A DNA stretch of 64,000 bases from Algoriphagus aquaeductus (GTDB taxonomy: Bacteria > Bacteroidota > Bacteroidia > Cytophagales > Cyclobacteriaceae), in assembly GCF_003253485.1 (NCBI RefSeq), contig NZ_QKTX01000006.1:1-64000 (forward strand). Reading direction: 5' to 3'. A program made the position numbers and the translations under genes. The notes beneath the pieces are model-generated. The model saw only the letters and a list, made by a program, of their open reading frames with translations, did not search any database and was not told the DNA's origin. This document shows positions 8,303 to 17,577 of the stretch, piece after piece; position 1 is the stretch's first letter, and each line of letters starts with the position of its first letter.

Positions 8303-8821
8303 ATGAGACGAATTTTGATTTCACTGGTTTTTTTGAGCTGTTTTTTCGGATGTAAGGAGAAAAGCGAGCGCGAAACGATAAGAATCCCCGAAGGTCTTGA
8401 GGTAGTTGGATATGGGGAAAATTCCAAAGAGTTGTGTTTGAGCTGTCCCAAAAAAATGATCGTGTATCTCAATTTGGAAATCAACTCCATGCTTTTGTTT
8501 GGCTTGCAACCGGATTTTTGGACAGAAATGCGGGATAAGTATCCTGAGATAGGTGTAGTCTGCGTGATTGCCGGACAAAACACAGAAAAGAAAAGAAACA
8601 GAGCCTACGTGATCCGAAGTCTGGAAGAGGCGCGGTTTCCTTTTCAGGTGATTTATGATCCAGAAAACAAGTTTTTCGAAACAAATGAACTCAAGCCGGG
8701 AATCAATCCGAAAAGTAGCCTTCAAACTTTTTTCACTAAAAATGATGAATTTTTTTCCTCCCCCGAGATTGGTGTTCCCGAGCTTTACAAGCTTCGCTTG
8801 GAGGAGTTTTTGAAAGAGTAA
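8303..8821 (+). CDS. thioredoxin-fold-like lipoprotein with a displaced CxxC
   Basis: 172-aa lipoprotein, Cys17 in FFGC as likely lipid anchor. A CLSC motif (Cys45, Cys48) is followed by strand KKMIVYLNLE. The later part (FPFQVIYDPENKFFETNEL and a following LQTFFTKNDE strand) resembles the second half of AhpC/TSA-thioredoxin folds. In classical thioredoxins the CxxC follows the first core strand; here it precedes it, so redox activity is uncertain. Last gene of the peptide/propeller locus, 5 nt after the propeller gene and followed by a strong terminator. A role in forming or reducing disulfides of the Cys-rich peptides is attractive but inferred from context. Confidence 0.6.
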   Translation: MRRILISLVFLSCFFGCKEKSERETIRIPEGLEVVGYGENSKELCLSCPKKMIVYLNLEINSMLLFGLQPDFWTEMRDKYPEIGVVCVIAGQNTEKKRNRAYVIRSLEEARFPFQVIYDPENKFFETNELKPGINPKSSLQTFFTKNDEFFSSPEIGVPELYKLRLEEFLKE

Positions 8822-8851
8822 AGCCAAAGTCAGACTCCAAATTATCGAACA

Positions 8852-8880
8852 AAAAATCCCGAGCGCTCGCCCGGGATTTA
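8852..8880. terminator. bidirectional intrinsic terminator
   Basis: Stem AAATCCCG / CGGGATTT (8854-8861 with 8872-8879), with A-run on the left and a T-rich tract on the right, between convergent genes ending at 8821 (+) and 8952 (-). Can serve both strands. Confidence 0.8.
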
Positions 8881-8951
8881 TTTCTTTATAAAACCAAGAT
8901 CTGAATTTCTCAATTCTTGTGTCTTGCGTACACTGTCTTGCGTCTTAGAAG

Positions 8952-10301
8952 TTACTTCTTCATCGCCACCCTCTCCGGCTTGGTGGAGATCTTTTGCCAG
9001 ATCAGTTCTCCGACTTTCTGACCCTGCTTACTGCCTTCCTCGATGGCTGGCATGTAGTGAATCCCTCCGTAGAATCGGCTGATGGCTGCCTCGGCAGCTG
9101 CCTGTGAGAAGGAGTCAAACTCCCGAATCGGAAGTCCATAGGCTACTTCGGTGCTGTCCACGATATGGAGCTGGTCACCGAAAAGCTGGGCTAAGGTGTA
9201 AGAAGCTGCGGTGGAAGCCACGCTGTGGCCGGAAGTATGCTCGGGGAAAGGCGGAGTCTGAAGCAGCGGAACCCAGTTTTCATCGATGTGCTGATTGATG
9301 TAGGTTTCCGGACGGATGGTGCGGCTGCGGTACTTTTCATCCCAGCAGGCGATAAAGGCCTCATTGAGCGAGATGGCGGTCATGGCCAAAGCCTCCACGG
9401 TACCTCTCCAGTCTTTGCCCGCAGCAGCAGAGGCAATGGAAGCGATGCCCATCCAGTGCCCACCGGGAGTGATCTTTTTCTCAGCAAACATCACATGACC
9501 TTTGACATTCATCTTGTACGGATTGCAATCCCAAAACATGGCGATGTCCTTTTGATCCGGAGTCATATTTTTTTGAATTTCGACCACTTCCAGGGCTCTT
9601 TTGAAAAATTCAGAGTTGGGATCGGTAGAAAACGGAGGTGGAGGAGCTATTTTAAACTGTGAAGCGGAGTCCAACACAAAGGTTCTGATTTTGTTCCAAT
9701 GCGGTTCCACTGCTTCCATGTAGGCAGGAGGAGTGGGTTGCCAAGTTCCGGGTTCGTTGGTTACCGTGTATTTTGGAAAAGATCGGCTTTGGTGGTAGTT
9801 GTCCTTTTTGGCGTATTCGATGATTTTTTTACCCACTTCTTGACCATAATTGACAGAGGATTCAAATACATCCTCAGGGATTCCTTTTTCCTGGAGTTCG
9901 GCAAATACCGCATCCCGGTGCTCGTTCATCTTTTCTTCGGAAAAGATCAAAGCCGTACCCACGTGGTAGTACGCCGCCAAGGCAGCAAGTGGGGCATAGA
10001 CATTTTCAGGTACTTTGACATCCAAGGGCTCCGAGCCATTCAGTTGCCCCATTAGGGGAGCATAATTGGTCGGGTCAGTGGCAGCAGCCACTTCATAAGC
10101 AGCCAGGGAGGAATAGGAATAAATCCTTGCGGCCACGGGAGGGGAGAATATATCGTGGATAATCGTCTCCGTCACCCGATTTTGGGCTTTGGTGAAATAA
10201 CTGCCATCGGTGATGGCTTGGGAGTAGTCTTTTTTCTCCTGACAGGAAAAGATCATCAGGGATAAAAGCACCGGGATGACCAGAATTCTAAACGTACGCA
10301 T
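8952..10301 (-). CDS. vanadium-dependent haloperoxidase-like PAP2 lipoprotein
   Basis: 449 aa with lipobox IFSC (Cys20), so membrane-anchored. The vanadate/phosphate pocket of the PAP2/haloperoxidase superfamily is complete: Lys323 and Arg330 in WDEKYRSRTIRPETY, Ser357-Gly358-His359 in PEHTSGHS, and Arg409 and His415 in ISRFYGGIH. The 7- and 6-residue spacings match those I recall for fungal vanadium chloroperoxidase. Bacteroidota homologues are mostly uncharacterised; the enzyme could oxidise halides with peroxide or act as an acid phosphatase. A good promoter sits at 10380-10410, so it can be expressed apart from the VCBS operon upstream. Confidence 0.87.
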   Translation of the reverse strand: MRTFRILVIPVLLSLMIFSCQEKKDYSQAITDGSYFTKAQNRVTETIIHDIFSPPVAARIYSYSSLAAYEVAAATDPTNYAPLMGQLNGSEPLDVKVPENVYAPLAALAAYYHVGTALIFSEEKMNEHRDAVFAELQEKGIPEDVFESSVNYGQEVGKKIIEYAKKDNYHQSRSFPKYTVTNEPGTWQPTPPAYMEAVEPHWNKIRTFVLDSASQFKIAPPPPFSTDPNSEFFKRALEVVEIQKNMTPDQKDIAMFWDCNPYKMNVKGHVMFAEKKITPGGHWMGIASIASAAAGKDWRGTVEALAMTAISLNEAFIACWDEKYRSRTIRPETYINQHIDENWVPLLQTPPFPEHTSGHSVASTAASYTLAQLFGDQLHIVDSTEVAYGLPIREFDSFSQAAAEAAISRFYGGIHYMPAIEEGSKQGQKVGELIWQKISTKPERVAMKK

Positions 10302-10379
10302 ATTGGGTTTTGAATTAAGTGTGATAAATCGATTCTCTGGATTGGGTCTGTGAGAATTTTACCACCTTACATGTAGGGT

Positions 10380-10410
10380 CAAATCTAAGTATAAGGGAAT
10401 CAATCCCAAA
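10380..10410 (-). promoter_or_regulatory. Bacteroidetes-type promoter for the haloperoxidase gene
   Basis: On the minus strand: TTTG (10410-10407), 19-nt spacer, TAGATTTG (10387-10380). This fits the Bacteroidetes primary-sigma consensus TTTG-N19-21-TAnnTTTG exactly. It leaves a 5' UTR of about 70 nt before the ATG at 10301. Confidence 0.65.
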
Positions 10411-10427
10411 TGATTTGTGGCAGGTTT

Positions 10428-13400
10428 TTAGTGCAGCCAAATCGGCGTTCCGGCATTTGGCAATCCAATTATCCATTCTTGGTTTTTTACCCGGATAGTT
10501 TTGAGCTTTCGGATCTCCAGTTTTTGAGAGAAACTGGAATTCACCGGTATTTTAACCCATTTCCCGTTATCCCATCGGTAAGAGAGCGGAGACAAGTTCA
10601 TGGACTTGCCCAAGTCGGTGCGAAACCCGGAAAAATTCCCTCCCAGCCAAATCTGTCCTGTTTGGGTGTCCATCTCAAGTGTTAAGATCGGCCCCCACTG
10701 GACTTCATCCGGAAAAGGCACAAAGGAAAATTCTCCTTTTTCATCCTGGAAATAGACTCCCGAGCGGAACTCAAAAGCCGGAAGCTTACGGGCTTTTTCC
10801 AATTGATCCTTCGGGAAAAGGTCAGCTGGCTCGCTGATTTTGGCATAGTCGGCATAGGAAGCATGGGTTCGTTTCACGCCAGGAATCTGACGGATCAGAT
10901 CATCCCGGGTTGGAAAAGGCACCAGCTTTTCACCCATGAAATGAAATAGAATAGGATCGGCTTGTCCATTTGAGTCAAAGTCATGATGGTAGAGCCATAC
11001 GGGCCTTTCGGCACTCGCTTTCAGCTTGGAGTTCAGACCCAGATTGCCCACAATCAGGTCGGGTTTGCCGTTTTTATCTAGGTCAGCAATTTTCAAAGCA
11101 TTGATCCAACCGGAAGAATAAGCCAGACCTTTCGGCATCTTTTCCACGGCTTTTCCTCCGGATAAGTCAAAAACCCGAATTCCCGTCCAGTCGCCGGCCA
11201 AGATCAATTCAGCCTTTCCATCTCCATCCAAATCCGCAAAAGAGGCCGCATTCAGCATTCCAAACTCGATGTCTTTTCCAAACCAAGCTTCGGTCTCGGC
11301 CTTAAACTGCCCTCGGCCTTGGTTGATCAGCAGGCTGCTTGGTGGACTGGCACCGTAGTCTCCTGCCTGATGACTGGCAGCTACAAAAATGTCCAAATCC
11401 CCGTCTCCATCCACATCATGAATCGCAATAGCCGACGTATTTTCCCCGATGGGAGGAAGTGAATTCATGGAAAAAAAGAAATTCCCCTTGCCGTCACCAA
11501 AGAAAACCCGGTCGAAATAAAATAGACTCCCCGTCTCGTACTCCGAACCCCCGCTGCCCACGTAAAGATCCATCAGTCCATCCCCATTCAAGTCTGCAAA
11601 TTCGGCTACGGTATCTTCTGCTTTGGCTAATTGGGTAAAGATGGGTTGAGGATTTTCCTTGAAACTTCCATCGGATTGCTGCAGGAAAATGGCCCCCGGT
11701 TGATCTTTTGCTCCTCCCAAATATACATCGTCCATGCCGTCACCATTGACATCCCCTACCGCCAAGGCTGGTCCCATTCGGGCAAAGCTTTTGGGTGCCA
11801 AATACTCACGTTTGAGCTCGTCCACTTCGTCTTTTTCCAGATGAGTCCAGGAGATTTGGGGAAATGAAAATGAGGAAGGACTTTCGGATTGGTCTATTTC
11901 CCGAACCTTTCCGCTTCCGTGAGAAAGCTTGATGGATTGATTCACGGCTACTCCGGAGAAGGTTTCCCGATCCCCATTTGGCCATGAAACTAAAATGGAA
12001 TCAACTTGCTGCACTTCACCCAAGCCAAAAACCAGCTCGGCTGCCGGTCCTGACTGGAATCCCCGACTTGTGCTGATGCGCTGGGTCCAGGTTTGATTTT
12101 TTGCAAAAACGGTGACCTGAGCACCAATTGCCTGTGAGTTAAAACCCTCTTGGATAAGGGCCACTTTCAGGTAAGAATTTCCCAATCGCTCACTTCGGTT
12201 TTGGTAGACAAAGGCTTCCTGATCAAGGTTGTTCAGCACCAGGTCCAAATCTCCGTCATTGTCCAAGTCCACGCACACAGAGCCGTTGGAATAAGACTCC
12301 TGATCCAATCCCAAGGCTTTTGCCTGATTTTCGAAGCGAAGGCCTCCCAGATTCTTCCAGGCAAAATTGGCAATTTTCAAACTGGGCAGCATGTCGATCT
12401 GTTTTTTGCGCAGCACCTCCAAAGGCGTGCTGGCATCAGCCTCCTGTGAGTACTGGATAAAATCCAAATCATTCGGACGCTTCACAATGCCGTTACTCAC
12501 ATGAATGTCAACCAAGCCGTCATTGTCCATGTCGAATAGCAAGGGGGACCAGCTCCAATCCGAGGCATACACTCCGGCAAACAGTGCTACTTCAGCAAAT
12601 TGTCCATTACCCTGATTGACTTGGAGATGATTGCGCACATATTGATCCTGATAGCCAAACTGCTTTTTGATTTGGTAGACTTCTGCCTTGTCTTCACCTA
12701 CAGATTTCATCCAGATTTCCGGATCCTCGGGGAGCATGTCCGTGGTGAAAATTTCGGGTAAACCATCTCCATTCAGGTCTGCGACATCATTGCCCATGCT
12801 GTAGCGGCTGGTTGAGGAAATCATTTCATCCAATGCCTCGCGAAAGGTGCCGTCCTGATTGTTGAGGTAGAGGTAGTCGTTTTCGGTAAAATCGTTGGAC
12901 ACGTACAAATCAAGCCAGCCATCGGCATTGAAATCTTCCACAGCTACCCCCAAGCCAAAACCCAGAATGCTGGAGTAAATGCCGGAGGTTTCGGTGACGT
13001 CTTCAAATCCTGTTTTTCCTTCTGCAAGTAGGTTTTTGTAAAGCTTATCTCCACTGGGATCGGACTTGGATCGGTTTTCTGCCCGGGCAAAAACCTCCGG
13101 AGACTTTACGTTGTGATTGAGCAGGTAGAGGTCCAAATCCCCATCCCGATCATAGTCAAAAAATACAGCATGGGTAGAAAATCCTTTGAAGTCCAACCCG
13201 TATTCGGCAGCCGATTCTTTAAACTTCCCTTCGCCTTGGTTGATGTAAAGCTTATTTTGCCCTTTGATTGCCCCGTAATCTCCCACTTGGCAGACGTAAA
13301 TATCCACCAATCCGTCTCCATTGACATCGGCCATGGTCACACCCGTGGACCAGCCTCCGTCACCGGTTACTCCTGCCGATTCGGTTATGTCTTCAAACTG

Positions 13401-13703
13401 AAAATTACCTTTGTTTCGGAAAAGCTTATTGGGAACCTGATTCCCGGTAAAATACAAATCAATCAACCCGTCATTGTCGATGTCTCCGGCAGCTACTCCC
13501 CCTCCGTTGTAGAAATAGAGGTATTCGATGATGTTGGATTCAGCGGTGGAGGTAAGTCGGTTTTCGAAACTAAGTCCGGTTTGGTCCGGATTTTTTAATT
13601 CGAAAAGGGGATCAAAACCAGGAGTTGTTTCCTTTTTGCTGCAGGAAATGATTCCCAAAAGCCCAATACCGACTATCGACCAATGAATAAAATACCTTCG
13701 CAT
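10428..13703 (-). CDS. giant VCBS/FG-GAP lipoprotein with ASPIC/UnbV domain
   Basis: 1091 aa from the ATG at 13703 (a TTG one codon upstream is also possible). I choose the ATG because it overlaps the stop of the preceding gene as TGATG, a coupling arrangement. Lipobox IISC, anchor Cys21. FG-GAP block with YNGGGVAAGDIDNDGLID early, DxDxDGDxD loops, ASPIC/UnbV region near 510-600 (SRGFQSGPAAELVFGLG then a WPNG turn), and a second FG-GAP block. It is closest in wording to the product of 89-3421. Last of three tandem VCBS genes below the SusC/SusD pair; likely surface lipoprotein of unknown ligand. Confidence 0.87.
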   Translation of the reverse strand: MRRYFIHWSIVGIGLLGIISCSKKETTPGFDPLFELKNPDQTGLSFENRLTSTAESNIIEYLYFYNGGGVAAGDIDNDGLIDLYFTGNQVPNKLFRNKGNFQFEDITESAGVTGDGGWSTGVTMADVNGDGLVDIYVCQVGDYGAIKGQNKLYINQGEGKFKESAAEYGLDFKGFSTHAVFFDYDRDGDLDLYLLNHNVKSPEVFARAENRSKSDPSGDKLYKNLLAEGKTGFEDVTETSGIYSSILGFGLGVAVEDFNADGWLDLYVSNDFTENDYLYLNNQDGTFREALDEMISSTSRYSMGNDVADLNGDGLPEIFTTDMLPEDPEIWMKSVGEDKAEVYQIKKQFGYQDQYVRNHLQVNQGNGQFAEVALFAGVYASDWSWSPLLFDMDNDGLVDIHVSNGIVKRPNDLDFIQYSQEADASTPLEVLRKKQIDMLPSLKIANFAWKNLGGLRFENQAKALGLDQESYSNGSVCVDLDNDGDLDLVLNNLDQEAFVYQNRSERLGNSYLKVALIQEGFNSQAIGAQVTVFAKNQTWTQRISTSRGFQSGPAAELVFGLGEVQQVDSILVSWPNGDRETFSGVAVNQSIKLSHGSGKVREIDQSESPSSFSFPQISWTHLEKDEVDELKREYLAPKSFARMGPALAVGDVNGDGMDDVYLGGAKDQPGAIFLQQSDGSFKENPQPIFTQLAKAEDTVAEFADLNGDGLMDLYVGSGGSEYETGSLFYFDRVFFGDGKGNFFFSMNSLPPIGENTSAIAIHDVDGDGDLDIFVAASHQAGDYGASPPSSLLINQGRGQFKAETEAWFGKDIEFGMLNAASFADLDGDGKAELILAGDWTGIRVFDLSGGKAVEKMPKGLAYSSGWINALKIADLDKNGKPDLIVGNLGLNSKLKASAERPVWLYHHDFDSNGQADPILFHFMGEKLVPFPTRDDLIRQIPGVKRTHASYADYAKISEPADLFPKDQLEKARKLPAFEFRSGVYFQDEKGEFSFVPFPDEVQWGPILTLEMDTQTGQIWLGGNFSGFRTDLGKSMNLSPLSYRWDNGKWVKIPVNSSFSQKLEIRKLKTIRVKNQEWIIGLPNAGTPIWLH

Positions 13704-16700
13704 CAATATGTCCAGATTTCAGCAGGAGCGCTGTTTTTCACCACCAGCAAGCGATTTTTCCCAAGTGTTGAAAATTGTCGGATATCCCCTTCCAGCTTTA
13801 AGCCATGCATGCGGTTTGGCCAGAAAGTAAAGGTTCCATCTCCTTTTCCAAGCAAAATCTCTCCGTATCCGGCATCATAGGTTCCGACTTCCGGTTTCAC
13901 ATGTGACAGATTTCCTCCCAAAATCAGATCTTCAATACCATCTGCGTTCAAATCCACCGATTGAATGGCAAAAATCCATGTCTTTTGCGCTTCAACGGGA
14001 AACGCCTTCCATTCAAAATTCCCATTGCCCTGATTGATCAGTACGCCGGATTGGAGGTGATTCATCTCCTGCACAATCGAACGGTCGATGACCTCTTTCG
14101 CGAAGATGTCGCTCAAGCTTTGATTGTTGTAATCTGCGTAGCGGATATACTTTTTCTTGATGCTCGGCACCTGTTTTTCGAGTTCATGTTTTAAGGTGTA
14201 AGGCACTTGCACCTCGCCAATTTGCCGGGTGTAGATCTGCTCGATGGCGCCGTTTTGGTCAAAATCGTTGAGGAACATTTTGACCGGATGTGTGGTCGAA
14301 CCTTTCATTCGGGTATTCAAACCTTGGTTACCCAATGCCAGATCGGGCTTCCCGTCCCCATTGAAATCTCCGACTGCTAGGGTTCGGTACCAGCCTTTGA
14401 GTTGATCCATGCCTGCAATTGGGGTTATTTCCAGCTTTTGTCCCGTGTTTTTGAAGAAAGTCGGGGCCATCCAATCGCCTACCACAGCCAAGTCCTGCTT
14501 TCCGTCTCCATCGTAGTCCAGGACTTTGGCATCCGTCACCATTCCGAGAGATTTCAATTCAGGCGCAAAAGTGGCAGACTGCTCGGTAAAATTGCCTTTC
14601 CCATCATTGATCCAAAGCTGACTATCCGCCGGTGCTCCGTAGGTAAACGGCACTAAGCGACCGCCCACAAATAAATCCGGGGCACCGTCCCCATTGAAAT
14701 CGAACACTTCCACCACAGAACTACTGCCCAACACCCCCATCATTCCGGTATGGAAACCCTTGCTGAAATTCCCCTTTCCATCATTGAGATAAAGTCGATC
14801 CGTCAAATCAAGATTTCCAAATCCAGACTCATTGCCTCCCGAGGTGACGAATAGGTCCAGATCTCCATCTCCATCTGCATCAAAAAAGACTGCGTCGGTA
14901 TCTTCGGAGAGGGCATCGGCTACTAAATCCGCCTGAGGTTTTTCCACAAAACTGCCATTTGCCTGAGCGAGATAGATTTTTCCGGGGAAGGATTTAGCTC
15001 CTCCAAAAAACAAATCCTCCAGGCCATCCCCGTTGACGTCGGCTTTGGCAAAGGCTGGACCTTCGGTAGAAAACATGTGGTAGGTCAACCGGTCCCGATC
15101 AAAGTCAATGTACTCGTTTTCCAGGTGCTTAAAATCCAAATTCGATTGAGGAGCCTTTACAAATCGCGGAGTCGCAGGCGTTGGAAAAAAAGAAACACCC
15201 TGGGGTAGTGCTTTTGCCTCTTCCCATTTCAAAGTAAGTAACTGATTGACCGGTTGATTTTTCAATTCGGTGTAGCTCCCATCCGGCCAAAGCACCCGAA
15301 CTTCATCCACGGTAGTAAGTCTGCCCAAACCGATGGTGATTTTGGGATCGACGCTGGATTGGAATCCCCGATTGGGCATCTGCTCGGCGTAGAAGAGCTG
15401 ATCTCCTGCTTTTACCTGAATCTGGGTTCCGATAGCCCCAGTATTTTTTCCTTTTCCTACCAGCTGAAACTGAATACTATGATTCTCCGGTTGGAGAGTT
15501 TTGCCCTGATTTTTGAAAATCTGTGCAGGTTGGTTCACATTGTTGATCACCAGGTCCAAGGTACCGTCATTGTTGAGGTCACCGTAAGCCGAACCGTTGG
15601 AATGTATGGGAGTGCCAAGCCCCCAGGTATCCGCTACATTTTCAAATTGGAGATTGCCAAGGTTTCTAAATGCATAATTGGAAACCGGCCGGACTGGAAT
15701 CGGATCGATCAAAGCCTTAAAATTGACTCCTTCTTCAGAGATGATTTTCCGTTTGGTTTGTTCGTCGTCAATGAAATTCAAATAATCCAGATCGGTGATA
15801 TCCTGATAGATGCCATTGGCCACGAAGATGTCCCGCTTGCCGTCATTGTCCATGTCGAACAATAGCGCTCCCCAGCTCCAGTCGGTCGCTTCCACGTTAG
15901 CCAATCTGCCCATTTCGCTAAACGTGCCGTCCCCATTATTGACATGGAGCATATTTCTGGAAAATTGGTAGTGGTAGCCGTGTGTTTTGTTGAAAAGAAA
16001 CTTGTCCCAGTTTTCAAAGGTGGTCACTTGCTTGAGCCTGTTGAGAGACTCCGGAAGCATGTCTGTCACAAAAATATCCAGCAATCCATCTCCGTTGACA
16101 TCCGCGATATCTGCGCCCATGGAGGCGGCACTGATAGATCTCATATAGGATTCCAGGGATTCGGTAAAGGTGCCATCCTGATTGTTGATATATAAATAGT
16201 CCTTTTCAAAAAAGTCATTGGAAATAAAAATATCCGGCCAAGTGTCCTGGTTGACATCTCCGATGGTGATGCCCAAACCAAACCCGATGACTGATCCATA
16301 GATCCCTGCTTCTTCGCTGACGTCGGTAAAGGAATCCCCGTCATTTCTGAACAGCTTATCTCCTCCTACAGGATCACGTTTTGGGCGTTCGTTTTGCATC
16401 TTATTGAAGGTGCCGATCGCCTGATAGGAGTTGTTGAGCAGGTAGACATCGAGGTCACCGTCTTTATCATAGTCAAAAAAGACCGCATGGGTCGAAAATC
16501 CCTGATCTGCCAAACCGTAGGCCTCAGCCATTTCCTTGAAGGTGCCGTCGCCTTGGTTGATAAAAAGCTCATTTTGCTTGTTGTCACCCGAAATATCCCC
16601 TGAGTTGCAGACGTAAATATCCAAAAAACCATCCCCATTGACATCGGCCATGGCCACTCCTGTACTCCAGGCGCGAGTGCCAGCCACTCCGGCCGTTTCG

Positions 16701-17002
16701 GTTACGTCCTCAAATTTGAAATCTCCCCGGTTGAGGTACAGCTTATTCGGGCCCAGGTTTGCTGTAAAATACAAATCGGCCAAGCCGTCATTATTGACAT
16801 CGCCGATGGCTACCCCGCCACCGTTGTAGTAATTGCGATAGGTGAAAATGTTGAATTTTTCATCAAAGGTGAGGTCGTTTTTGAAGTCTACTCCAGATAC
16901 TTCAGTATTGATTTCTTCAAAAAGGGTAGGCCCTTTTTTTTCTGGTTTGGAGCAGGCGGAAAGGGCAGCAAGTAGAATCAGCCCACCAAATAGTTTATTC
17001 AT
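13703..17002 (-). CDS. giant VCBS/FG-GAP lipoprotein with ASPIC/UnbV domain
   Basis: 1099 aa, lipobox LSAC with Cys17. The order is the same as in its neighbours: N-terminal FG-GAP repeats starting YNGGGVAIGDVNNDGLAD, ASPIC/UnbV near 515-605 (RGFQSSVDPKITIGLG, WPDGS), and C-terminal FG-GAP repeats. The ATG overlaps the stop of the lipoprotein gene at 16999 by 4 nt (ATGA), and its own TGA shares a base with the next ATG, so the three cistrons are translationally coupled. Function inferred only from family. Confidence 0.87.
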   Translation of the reverse strand: MNKLFGGLILLAALSACSKPEKKGPTLFEEINTEVSGVDFKNDLTFDEKFNIFTYRNYYNGGGVAIGDVNNDGLADLYFTANLGPNKLYLNRGDFKFEDVTETAGVAGTRAWSTGVAMADVNGDGFLDIYVCNSGDISGDNKQNELFINQGDGTFKEMAEAYGLADQGFSTHAVFFDYDKDGDLDVYLLNNSYQAIGTFNKMQNERPKRDPVGGDKLFRNDGDSFTDVSEEAGIYGSVIGFGLGITIGDVNQDTWPDIFISNDFFEKDYLYINNQDGTFTESLESYMRSISAASMGADIADVNGDGLLDIFVTDMLPESLNRLKQVTTFENWDKFLFNKTHGYHYQFSRNMLHVNNGDGTFSEMGRLANVEATDWSWGALLFDMDNDGKRDIFVANGIYQDITDLDYLNFIDDEQTKRKIISEEGVNFKALIDPIPVRPVSNYAFRNLGNLQFENVADTWGLGTPIHSNGSAYGDLNNDGTLDLVINNVNQPAQIFKNQGKTLQPENHSIQFQLVGKGKNTGAIGTQIQVKAGDQLFYAEQMPNRGFQSSVDPKITIGLGRLTTVDEVRVLWPDGSYTELKNQPVNQLLTLKWEEAKALPQGVSFFPTPATPRFVKAPQSNLDFKHLENEYIDFDRDRLTYHMFSTEGPAFAKADVNGDGLEDLFFGGAKSFPGKIYLAQANGSFVEKPQADLVADALSEDTDAVFFDADGDGDLDLFVTSGGNESGFGNLDLTDRLYLNDGKGNFSKGFHTGMMGVLGSSSVVEVFDFNGDGAPDLFVGGRLVPFTYGAPADSQLWINDGKGNFTEQSATFAPELKSLGMVTDAKVLDYDGDGKQDLAVVGDWMAPTFFKNTGQKLEITPIAGMDQLKGWYRTLAVGDFNGDGKPDLALGNQGLNTRMKGSTTHPVKMFLNDFDQNGAIEQIYTRQIGEVQVPYTLKHELEKQVPSIKKKYIRYADYNNQSLSDIFAKEVIDRSIVQEMNHLQSGVLINQGNGNFEWKAFPVEAQKTWIFAIQSVDLNADGIEDLILGGNLSHVKPEVGTYDAGYGEILLGKGDGTFTFWPNRMHGLKLEGDIRQFSTLGKNRLLVVKNSAPAEIWTY

Positions 17003-17577
17003 AATTCTTTTTGGCTGATTTTACGCTGAACCGGCAAGTCTGAGATTTCTGCCCTGACAGCGGAAATGTGTTTTTTGAAGATTCGGATGCGTCGGTTTCC
17101 ATCCATTTTTACGTAGGCGATCTGTGTTTTGTCCTCATTGGTGACTTCAATGAACCCTTCTCCATACCATTTTTCGAAAAGCTTCACCACATCCTCCCGA
17201 AGCTTTTCCACGGCCAGGTCCTCATTCCATGGGCCCCACCCATCATACTGAAATTCTACCGGCATAAAATATATTTTATCCTCAGCAAACTTGGGATAAA
17301 AGCGCATTTTACCCGGATTTCCTGAAGGAAAAACCAAGCTGTGCTCCACTGAAAGTTCGGAGGGGCCGTTGGTCAGTACTCCCTGTTTGTTGAGATCCCA
17401 ACAGGTTTCGAAAAATTGTTTTTGACTCATGCCGAGCTCTAAGCCGAAGAATAAGTCATTGACTACTTTTCCTGAAGCGAGTTGCTCAGCCTCCATTTTT
17501 TGGTAGGGTGACTGACAAGCCAGGGTCGTGATTAGCAAAAGAATACTAGCGAATGGTAAAAACGATCGGTGTTTCAT
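16999..17577 (-). CDS. small lipoprotein between VCBS genes, unknown function
   Basis: 192 aa, lipobox TLAC with Cys21. The rest is a mixed alpha/beta domain with a GLELGMSQKQFFETCWDLNK segment near 48-68 and a conserved-looking FYPKF...FMPVEFQYDGWGPW section; I do not recognise a named family. The start overlaps the end of the 17546-20833 gene by 32 nt, and the end overlaps the next VCBS gene by 4 nt, so it belongs to the same transcript. It may be an accessory of the large VCBS proteins. Confidence 0.72.
   Translation of the reverse strand: MKHRSFLPFASILLLITTLACQSPYQKMEAEQLASGKVVNDLFFGLELGMSQKQFFETCWDLNKQGVLTNGPSELSVEHSLVFPSGNPGKMRFYPKFAEDKIYFMPVEFQYDGWGPWNEDLAVEKLREDVVKLFEKWYGEGFIEVTNEDKTQIAYVKMDGNRRIRIFKKHISAVRAEISDLPVQRKISQKEL

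Noticed and set aside
8321..8827. 168-codon minus-strand frame opposite the thioredoxin-like gene
   Set aside because: The plus strand has a lipobox, operon spacing and a terminator in the right place; the minus frame has none of these.
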